64,000 bases of DNA from assembly GCA_028673005.1 (NCBI GenBank), contig CM054114.1:23899369-23963368 (forward strand). The letters run 5' to 3'. Position 1 is the stretch's first letter. Each line of letters opens with the position of its first letter. This stretch comes from Tanypteryx hageni. Its lineage: Eukaryota > Arthropoda > Insecta > Odonata > Petaluridae. A program made the position numbers and the translations under genes. Shown here one piece after another: positions 33,601 through 43,645 of this stretch. Under the pieces are notes generated by a model, which did not search any database, was not told the DNA's origin, and saw nothing but the letters and a program-made list of their open reading frames with translations.

Positions 33601-33769
33601 CCAGATCCCACATCACAGGACGGAAATTTATAATAAATCCTTCCATGTTACAGCTTGTAGACTTTGGAACGCCCTACCTACTGACCTCCAAAACGCAACA
33701 TCTCTCCACATATTCAAACATAAATACTTTAAATTGCTGTTCTCTGCCCAAAATTCAGGTCAGCTTTAA
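30671..33769 (+). CDS. LINE endonuclease-reverse transcriptase, intact frame
   Basis: The frame is open from the stop at 30668 to TAA at 33767-33769. The first ATG (near 31073) lies inside the endonuclease, so the natural start is missing or uses another codon. Numbering from the TTG at 30809: YLNAQSLT (N55), IAIAETWLKP (E82), GGGGVGVYVRND, ITGDFNAN (D188, N190), and a final motif ISAHD (253-256) where many relatives have SDH. RT: FRPISLLPVLSKAFEK (543-558), LQSGFRKSHSTTTAL, LLDFSKAFDSVD (D614), SRGVPQGSTLGPLLF (668-682), YADD (701-704), LKINPLKSQ, then a C-terminal LVLPHLDYCDTVYQ segment. No RNase H domain follows. It lacks any internal stop, so it is young. The clade is best described as CR1/Jockey group. 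Confidence 0.9.
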   Translation, partial: DNSVPAFIIRTLYRGTKKLSHTWWKSFATWAELPRIVFVAKIEVPGLIPGTILPISFTSASSNLLPITNKSLSSYCNSNTKAILSEQFKPFPRSLQILYLNAQSLTAHIEELRGILPNNKVHIIAIAETWLKPSMSSSTVNIDGFKLYRNDRVGKGGGGVGVYVRNDISTKFIESSECNYSKRPEFLFLELKIYSQKILFGIFYRPPKIGHLSDIDEVISSHINDYNHLIITGDFNANILAPNPDSTYLYNSFNSLGLSILPLNANHHTPTSSTLIDLAVTANPDKVLAHGQLSAPGISAHDIIYIAYSIRSPTHKPKYITYRDFKNINNEKLIADASAMPWYSIEYMDDINDKVEAFNNFAQSLINTHAPLKTKRVSKPHAPWLTTDIKLIMKRRDNAFRIFKNTKTQISFNQFKKLRNKTKQLIRNSKTRYIHSLSRPNSSQSSLWSNLKLFGIGRSKDTQLPPHICLDTLNTLFTTPPTPDDNEIKQNHIHHLLQHTPPTTASPPFQFSPVTQLEVLNCLRKIKSRAQGADKIPIVFLHKIIHLVLPVITHIFNWSLMQNKFPSQWKLAIVRPIPKKSLTSDITDFRPISLLPVLSKAFEKVLHEQITYFLISNNILDSLQSGFRKSHSTTTALLKITDDIRLAMDKREVTIMTLLDFSKAFDSVDVNILLTKLRLMNFSSDSLNLISSYLNDRYQKVVTDNHSSRWIKVSRGVPQGSTLGPLLFSLYINDISSQLAHCKYHLYADDLQIYMHSRSIDLHLIIDKMNHDLTSLSKWSNVNFLKINPLKSQSIIIGYPKLLSSLNFSELPPILLNNSVIRFQKTATNLGLVFNDTLTWTDHITKICNTVNSSLHSLKRIKSITHFSLRKRLITALVLPHLDYCDTVYQDLSNELSLKLQRAQNSCVRFICDLQKRDHVTQPLYTLGWLRTEARRRLHLLSLFYRIITLQNPQYLNSKFSQMNSVHNANTRGTNLFQIPHHRTEIYNKSFHVTACRLWNALPTDLQNATSLHIFKHKYFKLLFSAQNSGQL
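30772..30833 (+). other. Dyad with tRNA T-arm-like core at start of the LINE
   Basis: AAGGATAGTT and AACTATCCTT form a 10-bp stem around a loop containing GTCCCGGGTTTGATTCCGGG, which resembles a tRNA T-arm. The D- and anticodon arms are missing, so it is not a tRNA. It may be the remnant of a tRNA-derived sequence fused to the LINE 5' end. Confidence 0.4.
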
Positions 33770-33927
33770 CATTTTCTTCTTACCAATTGCAAGACGGCTT
33801 CCTTCACTCTTCCTTACATAATGAACATTAATTAATTTTTTTTTGCAGGTTATCGAGTCCGCAAAGTGTACGCCTCCTTCGACTGTTACCTTTTCATTGT
33901 CTAGTGTCTACTATGTTATAGTGTTTA

Positions 33928-34100
33928 TACTAATTCTCATTGTATTATATCATTCTGTATTGTTTCATACTATTTTATACTGATTTATATCATTTTGTAT
34001 TTTTTTATACTATTTTATACTGTTTTATATCATTTTGTATTGTTTTATACTATTTCGTATTACTTTATTTTATTATGTATTGTTTTATATCATATGTGTA
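33928..34100. repeat. 40-bp minisatellite in LINE 3' UTR
   Basis: Unit TACTATTTTATACTG...TTTTGTAT recurs at 33968, 34008 and, diverged, 34048, with partial units on either side. Confidence 0.75.
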
Positions 34101-34650
34101 ATTTTATATAATTTCCTTCTTTCTTATGATATGCATGATCCAACAACAATCTCCATATTCATTGTATATATCTCAAGTATATTTCATCTTATTCTGCCTA
34201 ATTATTGTATTATATTTCCTGGTTTGCATTACGTTAATACCTATATATGTATTTGTTTATGACGGTATACAACGATGCTGTATATACGAACACTTACTGT
34301 ACATACTGCTTTCTATTTAATGTTGTATTACTATATCATAATATGTACACTATCTAGGGTTTTCGCAGGTTTTTCACACCCCCCTTCTCAGTGGGTGTTT
34401 TCCTGCGTGGGTTTTACTAGGCAGGACATGCCTGTTTTACCTAGGTTTTCCCCACAATCTCTAATCTGTCTTCAATTTTATATATTTTTTTTTACTCTGT
34501 ATGATTTAGGTATATACTGGTTATGTTATGCGTATTGTATATCTATATATATATATATATCTTACTTTACCTTTTTTTATATTTTTTATATTGACGAAGG
34601 GTTAAATGTAAGTATGGACCTTATGGTCTAAATTTCGCCCGAATAAAGAC

Positions 34651-34672
34651 GATTATCTATCTATCTATCTAC
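34651..34672. repeat. (TATC)n LINE tail
   Basis: ATTATCTATCTATCTATCT follows the AATAAAG signal and marks the 3' end of the LINE. Confidence 0.85.
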
Positions 34673-34675
34673 ATG

Positions 34676-35740
34676 GGAAATCTGAAATCCACCGAGCAAG
34701 GCAATTTTCTCTTGCACATTAAAATATCTTAGAATTGTAATATCGAAGCGAGATTTGTACCGATCTCTGAGAGAAAAAGTGGGAATTCTAATTTTTATCG
34801 TAAAACGCTCCTCATCGACCGTATTTCTTCGAATTTCGCGTAAATACTGCCGTTTTTGCAGTTTTTATCGCTCATTACGAGAGTGTAGCCATAGCAACAA
34901 CTATTGATGGACTCGGATTCGGTATAGTCTAATAAATGCAGGTATTGTTTCTGTCGAACGAAAATACGCGTGTTCAATTTAATATCGAATTTTATAACGC
35001 TCAATTATGAAATTTGAGAACATAAGGAGCAACATATCTGCGGTGATTTTAAAGCTTTTAGAGCCAATATAAGTAGGTATTAAATAAATGATTAAATGGA
35101 AAGCTCGCATCGTTAGTTCTGTTTGGGTCGTCTTATTATTATGTTATGCAGAGACATACTTTTCCCTCCTGTTTGTTGTTGTCAACGAAAACAATCTTCG
35201 TAACAAATGAAGTAAACAAGATCTAATTGTAAGTAATAAGTTTTATTTTCTTTATCGCGCCTACTGAACATATTAATTGAAAGGAAATGGATTATTCAGG
35301 ACGAAGAAGTGAACTAAAATACGTGTGCACTCAGCTTTTGTAAGTTAAAAGACATAAATAATTTACGACGAAGGAGTGAGCGTGAGTGTAAAGATTAACG
35401 TACTTCATCTCAAGTGAGGTATGTATGAGTTAAATAATAATTCAATTTTCGATTGTTCTAAGGCAATTTCTGTATTTCTTTGGCATCGGTTCTAATATAT
35501 ATCCTTTAGCAGTGCTTAGACTTTAAATATATCTTGTTTTCTAAATTGATTATATCCAACAATGGAGGCTTATTTCTTGTGTCGTCTCTGTTGGCCGTTA
35601 CCGTGGAAACCACACGATGCAGAACTAGCTCATTCTTGTTGAAAAACGAAGGAAGAAGGAGCAAATAATGGGCGGGAGAGGTAATTAACTTGTTTTTCAC
35701 CAATATTATTGAAAATCTGGCATATTTCAGAACTCGGAAG
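34676..35740. other. Unassigned stretch
   Basis: Less AT-rich than the average here but without convincing exons or repeats. Confidence 0.4.
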
Positions 35741-35985
35741 GTAGCCTAGCTCAGTTGATTAGTGGAATTTTAATTAAATGTTACTACTCGTTGCAATTAA
35801 CGATCGCTATTCTAGCCCTAATTTCATCGGTACATTTTGATCCTCTCGTTATCATACTAGCAAGGTGCTTTACTTTACGATCTGAAACTGGTTCCGATGG
35901 CTTTCCATCTTACGTTCAAGTTTTTCCTTTCTCGATATCCAAATCAATTGGATTTTTTCTTATTCGTTTCCTAGGATAATTTTGC
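35740..35985 (-). pseudogene. Fragment of RTE-like RT thumb, with tRNA A-box-like sequence at its edge
   Basis: Translated on the minus strand it gives DGKPSEPVSDRKVKHLASMI followed by TRGSKCTDEIRARI. This corresponds to GGKPLEQVSEYKYLGSIITR and then EAKCTDEIKTRI in the RTE at 44.2 kb. At 35743-35765 the plus strand reads GGTAGCCTAGCTCAGTTGAT, a tRNA-like A box. Both are small scraps. Confidence 0.6.
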
Positions 35986-36270
35986 TCATTTAACCTTAGC
36001 TGTGTCCGTCCGTCTTTCGAAGCATTCGTCCTCGGTACAAAGACTAACTATTAATGCATACACAACCAGTAAATTACTTATATAATCCTATCTCGTACAA
36101 CATCTTTCTTAGCTTGAAACTATCAAAGTAGGTTTATGAGTTAATACAAAATATAGTTTTAAGAAATTATTTTCTTTTTGACAATCTTTGAATAGTTCAA
36201 AATGTAAAAGAAAGAGCAAATCCGTCGACATACGTTAAATCCGAAATTCTTTTCTCATTTTTGTCTGCAG
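35986..36270. other. Probable intron sequence before the candidate exon
   Basis: AT-rich sequence ending with the polypyrimidine tract TTTTCTCATTTTTGTCTGCAG. Confidence 0.45.
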
Positions 36271-36434
36271 ATTTTGGTGATTATTTGGCCCTAGGGCTGG
36301 CCATATTAATAGCTGGCGCTCTGATAGCGTGGTGGATCTGGGGGGTTTGCAGGCGGTACTGCGTCGGGCGCCGAAGGAGATGGTCTGTTGAAGACGGCGT
36401 GCCCGACGCGGCGTACGATACCGCCAATTTGCCT
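36271..36434 (+). CDS. Candidate host exon encoding a transmembrane segment
   Basis: This 164-bp segment is bounded by a strong acceptor (TTTTTGTCTGCAG, ending 36270) and a strong donor (GTAAGTATAA from 36435). It is much GC-richer than its surroundings. With the first two bases completing a split codon it encodes 54 further residues: a hydrophobic helix YLALGLAILIAGALIAWWIW, a Cys-rich basic juxtamembrane part (GVCRRYCVGRRRRW), then an acidic/polar stretch ending YDTANLP at the donor. Incoming phase is 1 and outgoing phase 0. By the positive-inside rule this is the membrane anchor of a type I protein. I do not recognise the gene, and no partner exons are evident in the window, so introns must exceed several kb. 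Confidence 0.65.
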
Positions 36435-36835
36435 GTAAGTATAATACTTGCGATTACATTCTTCTTCTTCTCTTATCTTATAAACCCTTCTAATACGTTA
36501 TTTTATGCTGTTAATAACAGAAATGTTTCTGCTCTGATCCGCCTTCGGATCCCAAAGTATGATTTATGTATTTATTTATATAGTATATTGAGAAACTTCA
36601 TCTACTTCATTTCATATCTACATAATTACGTTGTTGTTCTCTTATTCAGAATATATATAATATATAATAAAAAAACACCAGGACCAGCAACACGTGAGTG
36701 TTTATCACGATGTTCTGATTTTTCTGAATATATTTACTCTGATGCGTGAATGTATTTGATGGTGCCAGTCATAGATGAAAATATTTCTCTCTCTCTAAGA
36801 TTTTAATGTATTAAATTATATCTCACTTCCCAAAA
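36435..36835. other. Probable intron sequence after the candidate exon
   Basis: AT-rich with a short (TC)n run at 36787-36796. No further exon seen. Confidence 0.4.
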
Positions 36836-36839
36836 CTTG

Positions 36840-38500
36840 TTAAGATTGATAAGATTGTTAGCATGTCAGCTGATACTACCAATAGGTACTAACATTGGAG
36901 GTGCAAAAAGTACAGGTTCTAAGAATCTATTCCGGAAATTATCGCACAACTGTAGTCGAACATTTGTGGGGATTAGTTGCACGGAACACATTTACATTAA
37001 AGCGGTCTGTGGAAGTTGGTATTGTAAAAATATTCAGATTTGTTCACATTGACACGGTACGAGTGGAGGCACTGAAATCATTTTGTGATTTTAACGACAA
37101 ATTTGGTCGCATACGAGCACAAGATTTCTGAGACTGGTGCCTACTCTTGAAAAATAAATACTAATAATGGTACAACAGCTTGTTTTTTTTATAAGTTGAA
37201 AATGCCCCCGTTATTCTTCCGAAATTAGCCGAAGATCCTAAGTGAGAGAACTTTGGTTCTGGTTATTACACAATGTTGATGCTATTTACAAAATGGAGGG
37301 GATGCCGCAAGTGAATTTTTGCGCATGTATAAGAATTTGGAAGGGAAAGAAATCTAAGTTATTCCGTCCAAAGTGAAAGAAATGGAGAGGAAAAGTGCTA
37401 ACGAGGGTACAGCCTTCCCTCGTTTTACAAACCTAATTCGTTCCACGAAAACTGTTCCTCAGGCGAAAACTCGTAAAACAATGTTTATTTTCCCATTACA
37501 TCCTATGTAAAAATTTTAATTGGTTCCGAAGGCCAAAATAAAAAAATATCCCACAGTTCACTTAAAAACAATACCGAATGATAACAAATTGAGAAAAAAC
37601 ATCAATAATGATATATTAATGTATTTAAATGACATTCCTAGTCATATGATGTCTTACTCTATATATTAGCGGTATTATGCTATGATATCTTAGCCTATGG
37701 TAGCCTACGATAGGTTAATTAAATGCGGCGTATATGTCCTTCGACCGCTCGCCTTTCTCCAATCTTTGAATAATATGCATTTACTTTCTGGGATACACAA
37801 AAAGCCCTTCTCTCTGTTTTCACTTTACCACTTTCAATAACTGAAAGGCCAAAATATATCTTGATTTAAAAGATAAAAATGCACACCACTCAGCGAACCG
37901 AATTTCACAAAGAACGGCAACGCGCGTACTGAGACCGAGATGATAATTCTTATTCGGAACAGCGCATTTATTCGATATTTGAAAAAAGAGGATATTCTTG
38001 CTAACGTAACGAACTCTTATAAGCGAAAATTTGTCGTTCGCAAATCGAATAAAAATAGGCATGAAATTGCTCAGTTCGTGTAAGCAAGAACTGGTAAAAT
38101 GGTAGTTCGTAAAACTAGGGAAGGCTGCATTCATTCCAGCCATCCATCAAGATGATCTTTTTAATGAACTGTGTGTGTGTGTGTCCATAATTTATATCTT
38201 AATGAGAACGCGCTAGCCGAATGGGACATGGAGTAATTACCTACAGATCAGAGATGGTTAAATGTGCATACTTATAGATTTTTGTCGTGAAAACATTAAT
38301 ATTCCAAGCACAGAAAATGTGCTAATTCATCGTCTCTTTGCCGGGTACTAACGCTGCGATAGAGAGGTCATTTTCGCTTATTAACAACATTTGAGGAACG
38401 GATAAGCCATCGCTTAATAGTGATGCCATATCATCTCTCTTGGTAATCCCAATGAATTACTGCGAGACTTGCCAAAAGATGATGATGATTTAATTTTTAT
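36840..38500 (+). pseudogene. hAT transposase remnant split by a MITE
   Basis: Before the MITE (36895-37131): LRIYSGNYRTTVVEHLWGLV-type text followed by DTVRVEALKSFCDFNDKFG, which matches a conserved hAT segment (usually VEALKEFCEFVD). After the MITE (about 38335-38480): FAGTNAAIERSFSLINNI and SDAISSLLVIPMNYCETCQK, the C-terminal dimerisation region, with several stops. The two parts are collinear and in the same orientation, so the MITE at 37410-38127 inserted into an already present or simultaneously decaying hAT. Confidence 0.7.
37410..38127. mobile_element. 718-bp MITE with pogo/Tigger-like TIRs
   Basis: The left end CAGCCTTCCCTCGTTTTAC (after TA) pairs with the right end which, reversed, reads CAGCCTTCCCTAGTTTTAC. 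The right flank is CA, consistent with a mutated TA duplication. No transposase ORF. The CAG start and CCTCGTTTTA pattern resemble Tigger ends. Confidence 0.85.
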
Positions 38501-38629
38501 ACTTTTGTAGGATTTTTCATAAAAAGAAATTCACAAATCGGAAAATTTTTTTGTTGGACCATACGTCCCGAATTTTGGATCGGAAAATATGGTCAACGTA
38601 TGCATATTGTATCTGGTTACTCCCTTAAT

Positions 38630-39385
38630 AATACCAACTATCAGCAGTGGTTCTCTTCTTCCTTACCCAGTTCCCCAATAAAATGTTGTATAAATATGAA
38701 ATTCCTTTAATGACTAAATTGACATATTTCGAACGGATCGACTTAGCAGGGGTGCCACAATTGTATAGTTAAACTTTTCAGTAATTATGAATTTGGGAGG
38801 AATTGGCTTAAGGGAGCTCAACGAAATTTAGTATGAAAAAGGTGTGCAACACAAAAAACAAAAATCAATGCATTTAGTTTATATATGGAAAGCAGAGCTG
38901 CCACAATGCAAGTAATAAAAACATTATTTTTACAAGTATTTGAGTTGAACTGTCCTCATCAGTTTTACCCAAATTTAATATTTACAATGTACACATACAT
39001 ATAAAACCATAATAACATATTTGGACCGGATCAATCGAACAGGTGTGCCATAATTGCAATTGAATCCTTTTAGTAATTATGGATTTTGATGGAATTGGCT
39101 GAACGGATTTAAACTAAATTTTTTATATAAAATTTGTAAGATTTACCATAATGAAATGAAGATGTGTAAAGCGTAGCTAAAGCGCAGGGCTGTCACAGTA
39201 AAAATTAAAATAATATTAGTTTTTTTTGCGTATTTCTAGAGAACTCACGGCAACGATTTTATCCCAATTAGGTATATATAATCTTCATATAAATAAATAA
39301 CCAAGAAAACATATTTTAACCGGGTCGACTATACAGAGCTAGAACAATTAATATTTTTCTGTAACTATGAATATGACGTTAAGCA
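38630..39385 (+). repeat. Diverged ~292-bp tandem repeat, ~2.5 units
   Basis: ACATATTT(C/G)GA(A/C)CGGATC occurs at 38722 and 39014 and, as ACATATTTTAACCGGGTC, at 39309: spacings 292 and 295. TCAGTAATTATGAATTT / TTAGTAATTATGGATTT and GAGCTGCCACA / GGGCTGTCACA repeat in register. Unit identity is low enough to indicate age. Confidence 0.75.
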
Positions 39386-39528
39386 CTACTGTGCCGAGGG
39401 AAACTGCTGTACGTCCTCATTTGTTATTAAAATATTTTCATTTATTTTGAAACCCACTAAAGGTTATTTTAATTTAAGGAATGCAATTTGAATAGTAGTT
39501 TTAAGGAAGCATTATGGAAAAGTTTTAA

Positions 39529-40759
39529 CCCTTCCCGTGTCGAATACGATATATTCCGCACTTGCGTTTTTCCCTTGCATGTCGTTTGTGACATATTCCG
39601 CATGCCTGCTGTTCCGTGTCGTATACGATATCTTCCGCATTCTGCCATTCACTAACGTAGCTTTTACTCTACCTTCCGTAAGTGATACTGGACGGCAGGA
39701 GATGGTCGCTTTCCAAAGAGAATACTGGTAGTGACGTCAAACCACCGAGTAAGTCAAAATAACCCATAAAATTTACATTTTTCGAACTTGAATTTCCTTT
39801 TTGAGAACGTAAACATCCGTCATGGCGGACTTGGAAGTATCGCTATCGGATTTGGCCCAATTATTAGCTCAAATAAGTGATCACGAAGAATATTTCCATA
39901 GTTTTAGTGATGAATCATATAGTCTGATGAATAGTGAAAGGGAATTAGACGAAGATGAGAAGGAAATCGTGTTAAATGGTCAACCTATGCCAAGACTTGA
40001 GAAAGGTTGGTTGGACTTTGTTTCTAATGACCCTGCTCCAAGTTTTCAACCTAATTTTTGTGAGGTTACACCAGGAATAATTCTTCCAAGTGATTTTAAT
40101 ATTCACAGCGAACCTATACAATATTTCCGACTTTTTTTTGGAGATGAAATGATCAGTCTAATACGCGATTAAACCAATCTCTACGGCAAAAACAGAAAAT
40201 TGGCCAAGCAGAATTCGCCTACATCACGTCTCGCTAAATGGAAGAGTAGTGAATCTTGTGATATCGAGGCCTTCCTTGGCGTAATTATAAACATGGGCCT
40301 AAATCCAAAGACTGAAATACAAGAATATTTTAGTACGGAATGGATCAAGCAAATGCAATTTTTTGGCGATGTTTTTTCTTTAAATGATTTTCTCATGCTA
40401 TTTTCCAATTGCATTGAGGACTATCACACAAAGAAAAATATTTGAGGAGTAGCGGAGTGCAAACAGATGTAAATATTCAATTAACTGTAAATAGTGTATA
40501 TATTTAATAGTGTTAGTTAGAGACAGTATTCAGAGATGCACCACCAGTTTTAGAAAAATCACTGCTAAACAACATCATACTTGGAGAGTAATATCTACCT
40601 CATATCTATAATATTTATGTTATAAGTGCAGTTTTCATATATATGAATATGTAGTTGACTGATTTGGCTTTTAAAAAAATATCCATTTTCAAAAAATTAT
40701 ATCTGAAAATAATGAACAGGAATTTATAATCTCTGTATATTTTAGCGACATGGGAAGGG
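39529..40759 (+). mobile_element. Second piggyBac family, internally deleted
   Basis: The ends CCCTTCCCGTGTCG and, reversed, CCCTTCCCATGTCG have TTAA on both sides (39525-39528, 40760-40763). At 1231 bp it is too short for a full transposase. Near the left end there is a repeated subterminal motif (GTGTCG(A/T)ATACGATAT(A/C)TTCCGCA) at about 39537 and 39616, likely transposase-binding sites. The family differs from the piggyBac at 22.4-24.6 kb in its ends and protein. Confidence 0.93.
39822..40445 (+). pseudogene. piggyBac transposase N-terminal fragment
   Basis: MADLEVSLSDLAQLL starts an acidic N-terminus, followed by EPIQYFRLFFGDEMISLI, a TAA at 40170, then in the same product but another frame (40200-40445) SRLAKWKSSES, FLGVIINMGLNPKTEIQEYF and FFGDVFSLNDFLMLF. 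It ends at IEDYHTKKNI just where the catalytic DDE domain should begin. The deletion removed all three catalytic Asp residues. Confidence 0.88.
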
Positions 40760-40763
40760 TTAA

Positions 40764-40970
40764 AACGTTTGTAGTTGTGAATGCAATTGTCGAGTCGAGA
40801 TTAATTTTCTGTTATAATAATAATAATTTGCTGCTGTGACCCCAGTATGAGGCATTGCATTGTCAAGAGCATAATCAATAAAAAATACAGTAAAATACAA
40901 TGAATAAAAGTGCACAACACTACAATACAAAAGCCACCATTTAAGAAAAATTTTACAATTTTTCTTAGAG
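40764..40970. other. Short spacer with (TAA)n
   Basis: ATAATAATAATAA at about 40815. Nothing else. Confidence 0.5.
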
Positions 40971-42290
40971 AAACTCATTTATACTATAATAAGGACCTTT
41001 TAACATTATATCCTTAACATTTCTTTTAAATATGATTGCAGGCATAGATTTGAGTTTAATAGGGAGTGAATTGTGCAGTTCTTTACTAGAATATTCATAA
41101 TCATTTTGGCTTGTTGCAAGCCCACAGTATTTCATATCAATATTTTTACAATATCTCTTTTCATATTTGTGAATATCGCCATGTACAACATTTTTGAAGC
41201 CAGAGTGAACATAACAAGGGGCTTCCAAGATATACACAAAGAATAATGTTAAGATATTGCTACATCTAAAAGCATCTCTACAATGTTCTCTTAGTTTGAG
41301 ATTGTGCATAATTCTAATTGTCTTTTTCTGCATACAGAATATCTGTTTAGTAATAGAATTCTGTAAAACATAACACTATGAAATAAAGTTAAATAGGCGC
41401 ATCTGAGGGTATCATAGGATAGATACTTCAGTCCTTAATCTTGTTAAAAGATGTATTAATTTTGGCAATTTGTTTTTTAAGTACTATTCAAGGTGCTTGT
41501 TCCAAGTAGGCCCAGGGTCCAAAACTATTCCTAGAAGTTCACCTGCTTCATTTCTATTTAAGAAACTTTTGGATTGGTTAAAATGCAGATGTTGGTTTTT
41601 GGTAACATTGAGGCTCAATTTATTACAGGCAAACCATGAAGAAAAGAAGATTTGCCACAATTTCTAGCATTTTACAGTTTATGCCACTTAGTTTTGCATT
41701 TTTAAGATAGGAAACAAAATCATTAGTATTTTGAGTGAAATTTTTATGTGTATTTAGCAAATACCTGTGGTGACAAGGAGTTTTGCTTGGATTTTATACT
41801 TTTTGTAGAGTTTGTGATAGACCAGCTTTGCTTGGACTTATTATTGGAGTATCAACCTGTCATTATATTCTAGTTTTGCTTTATTTATTGCTAATTTATA
41901 TTCTTTCGTGGCAGTTTTGATCGGATATTTGCCTTGAAATTTTAAAGATATTTTCTTTGTTTAATATTAGATTGTCTGTGTACCAGGTTAGCCTTTTCTT
42001 TCTGTTTAATATTTTTTTATTAGTCACGTAGGGAAAAAAAGAGCTCAAAGTTACCCATAAAAATATTCTAAAGTTAAGAAAGTAACGTACCGAATCCTCA
42101 CAATCCTCATGGATTTCATTCCATTTGAACGTACTCAAGTGCTTACAAAACCTATTTATGTTACTCATATTTAAATCCCTACACATCCTGATGGGGGTTT
42201 TATCTTCCAAAATTTCCTTTATACAGTTAAAAATAAATTAACATTTTTCTCACCTAAAAAATCAATATTAAAATGACCTATTACACAATG
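40970..42290 (-). pseudogene. Degenerate LINE, thumb and C-terminus plus endonuclease scrap
   Basis: Read from 42290 down: GHFNIDFLGEKNVNLFL (normally GDFNIDFL), then 42210-41896 with MSNINRFCKHLSTFKWNE and KKRLTWYTDNL, the EN-RT linker of Jockey-group LINEs. After a gap that lacks the RT core: WFACNKLSLNVTKTN and a GIVLDPGPTWNKHLE-like block (about 41650-41500), then 41333-40965 MQKKTIRIMHNLKLREHCRD, FRCSNILTLFFVYI and LHNSLPIKLKS, the usual C-terminal end. Numerous stops. Confidence 0.7.
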
Positions 42291-42600
42291 CTTGTCACCT
42301 GTTGTTAACGAATTCTTACATTCAGTCCTATCTCCCTTACCCTTGTAGAACGGTACAATTACACCATCCTTCCATTCAGCAGGCACTCTCGAACTCCTTG
42401 CACACAGATTGCACAGATCACACATCCAACACATAAGCAAATCACCTCCATACTTCAACATCTCTCACGTTATGCCATCCACACCTGCAGCTTTTCCATT
42501 TTTCAGCATATTCACTGCTTTGACTTTGGACACAATATATAACGCAATGAACTATTCTTCACCAACCAAAGAACCATCGTTCACCACTGCTGGGTTTGAA
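42285..42600 (-). pseudogene. RT-start fragment of another LINE
   Basis: VKAVNMLKNGKAAGVDGIT followed, after a stop, by EMLKYGGDLLMCWMCDLCNL, SSRVPAEWKDGVIVPFYKGK and GDRTECKN. This is the first conserved block of RTE/R1-type reverse transcriptases. It abuts the GHFNIDFL scrap of the neighbouring LINE at about 42285, so two different LINEs are joined there. Confidence 0.75.
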
Positions 42601-43596
42601 CGATACTGAACGAAACCAAACTGATGGTAATTCACATTGTACGGTTGGGCACGTTCGAGCACGTCGCGTATCGGGCAAAATATTCTCAGCAAGAATACCG
42701 GCCATAAACGTAACGTGCCGTATAATATGAATACATCATTTGAAAACCATTCAACAATATTTTTCAGAACCGATATGCTACGTGCTTGAAACGTTTGATG
42801 CCTGATAATATGAATCTACCTTAAGTATGAGTAGGTTATCATGAATAATGACACATCTCAGTTGTGCTCTGTTAGTGAAAAATAAATGACGTATTTCTTT
42901 CTGCAATAACCACAGATTTTGTGTCGTAACGTTTTAATGTGTTAGAATTTTTCGGTGATGAAAGAGATTCGCTTAACGCCGTTACTGAAAATGAAGTTTG
43001 AAGGTCCATATGATCAGAACCAATTTATGTTCCCGATCAATTTATAAGCCTGAGAAGATATGTGAAGAAAACAGGCGAACCGTATAAGGTTATTGACTAT
43101 GTCACAGCAATTTGTTGATTTGAATAAATTAAGTACGACATTTAGAAATAATTTTTGCAAGAATACAGAAGGCGATACTGTAAAGATAGGTGACATAAGA
43201 ATTTTAAAAGTGGAAAGCAAAACTGCAGTGATTTCTATAATAATCTCTGTTCTATAAATTGAAATTATTGTAAGAATATGTTATAATATAATAACTTTAT
43301 ACTTTTTCAACAATTTTTATTTTGAGTAATTTGTTACATCTGAAAGACTTTTCAAATTTTACAAGAATAAAGTCGTAAGTCAAAATAGGGGTTGAAAAGG
43401 GAGTGTTTTAGTGGTTACTATTCACACTAAAAGTAAAATGAATATGCATTAATTAGGTTCAGAGAATGCTGAAATAATGTTATATAATAATTTATAATAA
43501 TTCATAGTTTTATTTTAAGTAAAAAAAATGAAATTTTCAAATTGCTCTCCTGAAAAATTGCATTTTCGGAGTTGTCACTATTGTAGCAGATGAGCG
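42601..43596. other. Unassigned stretch
   Basis: No ORF or repeat recognised. Confidence 0.4.
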
Positions 43597-43645
43597 ATAT
43601 ATATCATCATCATCATAGGTAGTCTGTCCGTAGACAGGTCCGTGA

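Larger units (their letters stand above)
30671..34675 (+). mobile_element. Nearly intact LINE (CR1/Jockey group) with (TATC)n tail
   Basis: A single long EN-RT ORF is followed by a ~900-bp AT-rich 3' UTR, a GACC-TTAT-GGTC hairpin at about 34616-34628, AATAAA at 34642, and a terminal run of TATC repeats to about 34672. Short-repeat tails in place of poly(A) are typical of CR1-group LINEs. No ORF1 is seen, so the element may be 5'-truncated. Target-site duplications were not identified. Confidence 0.8.
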
